This document shows, piece after piece, positions 41,622 to 41,661 of a stretch of DNA of 41,661 nt (positions within the stretch are counted from its first letter, which is position 1; each line of letters begins with the position of its first letter). Made by a program: the position numbers and the translations under genes. The notes beneath the pieces are model-generated. The model saw nothing but the letters and a program-made list of their open reading frames with translations. It did no database searches and was not told the origin of the DNA. Source of the stretch: Sphaeroforma sirkka (taxonomy: Eukaryota > Opisthokonta > Ichthyosporea > Ichthyophonida). The stretch spans positions 70,001 to 111,661 of the forward strand of contig LUCW03001617.1 in the NCBI GenBank assembly GCA_001586965.3. The letters are read 5' to 3'.

Positions 41622-41661
41622 CGACGTGTGGACGACGAGGATGAAGAAAGAATCTACTAAT

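Overview
This is eukaryotic nuclear DNA, shown by two long genes with many GT..AG introns, introns full of (TA)n and (TG)n microsatellites, and an LTR retrotransposon. The exact lineage cannot be read from the window. A mitochondrial AIF-type oxidoreductase next to a large intron-rich PPR protein would suit a unicellular holozoan such as an ichthyosporean, but that is a low-confidence guess.

Layout. 392-9285 (minus strand) is a nine-exon AIFM1-like gene; every junction keeps frame and the product is 566 aa. About 1.6 kb of AT-rich DNA separates it from a divergent plus-strand gene. 10891-27379 is about 19 exons encoding a very large (about 1,630 aa) pentatricopeptide-repeat (PPR) protein with a Gln/Pro-rich N-terminal region and a charged, Lys-rich tail. 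A putative first exon looks like a mitochondrial presequence. 28351-29514 (minus) is an intronless 387-aa protein with an RVSF PP1-docking-like motif and a C-terminal membrane anchor. 30960-41661 is transposon territory: a gag-like fragment behind a TATA box, a decayed LTR and internal fragment of an older element, and inside it a 7.6-kb Ty3/Gypsy-type element (32684-40298) with two nearly identical 585/586-bp LTRs and a CTTC target-site duplication. Decayed coding sequence and a cluster of hairpins follow it.

The AIF-like and PPR products are both probably mitochondrial, and the genes are divergently arranged. No further functional link is visible.

Most unusual signals. (1) Local duplications are repeatedly anchored on 3' splice acceptors, or copy exon sequence into introns, in both host genes (about 4.5, 6.7, 18.4-18.9, 19.8, 20.4, 21.3 and 25.4 kb). 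This looks like an ongoing process of intron growth and decoy-acceptor formation. (2) The retrotransposon carries an antisense tRNA-like insertion in gag, a DPG instead of DS/TG protease motif (the neighbouring older relative also has DP), a DIRS-like methyltransferase-type domain between RNase H and integrase, an in-frame UGA between gag and pol, and several frameshifts despite young LTRs. (3) Nested hairpins lie at 41230-41460. (4) The AIF-like protein lacks the conserved segment that normally follows its first FAD-binding motif.
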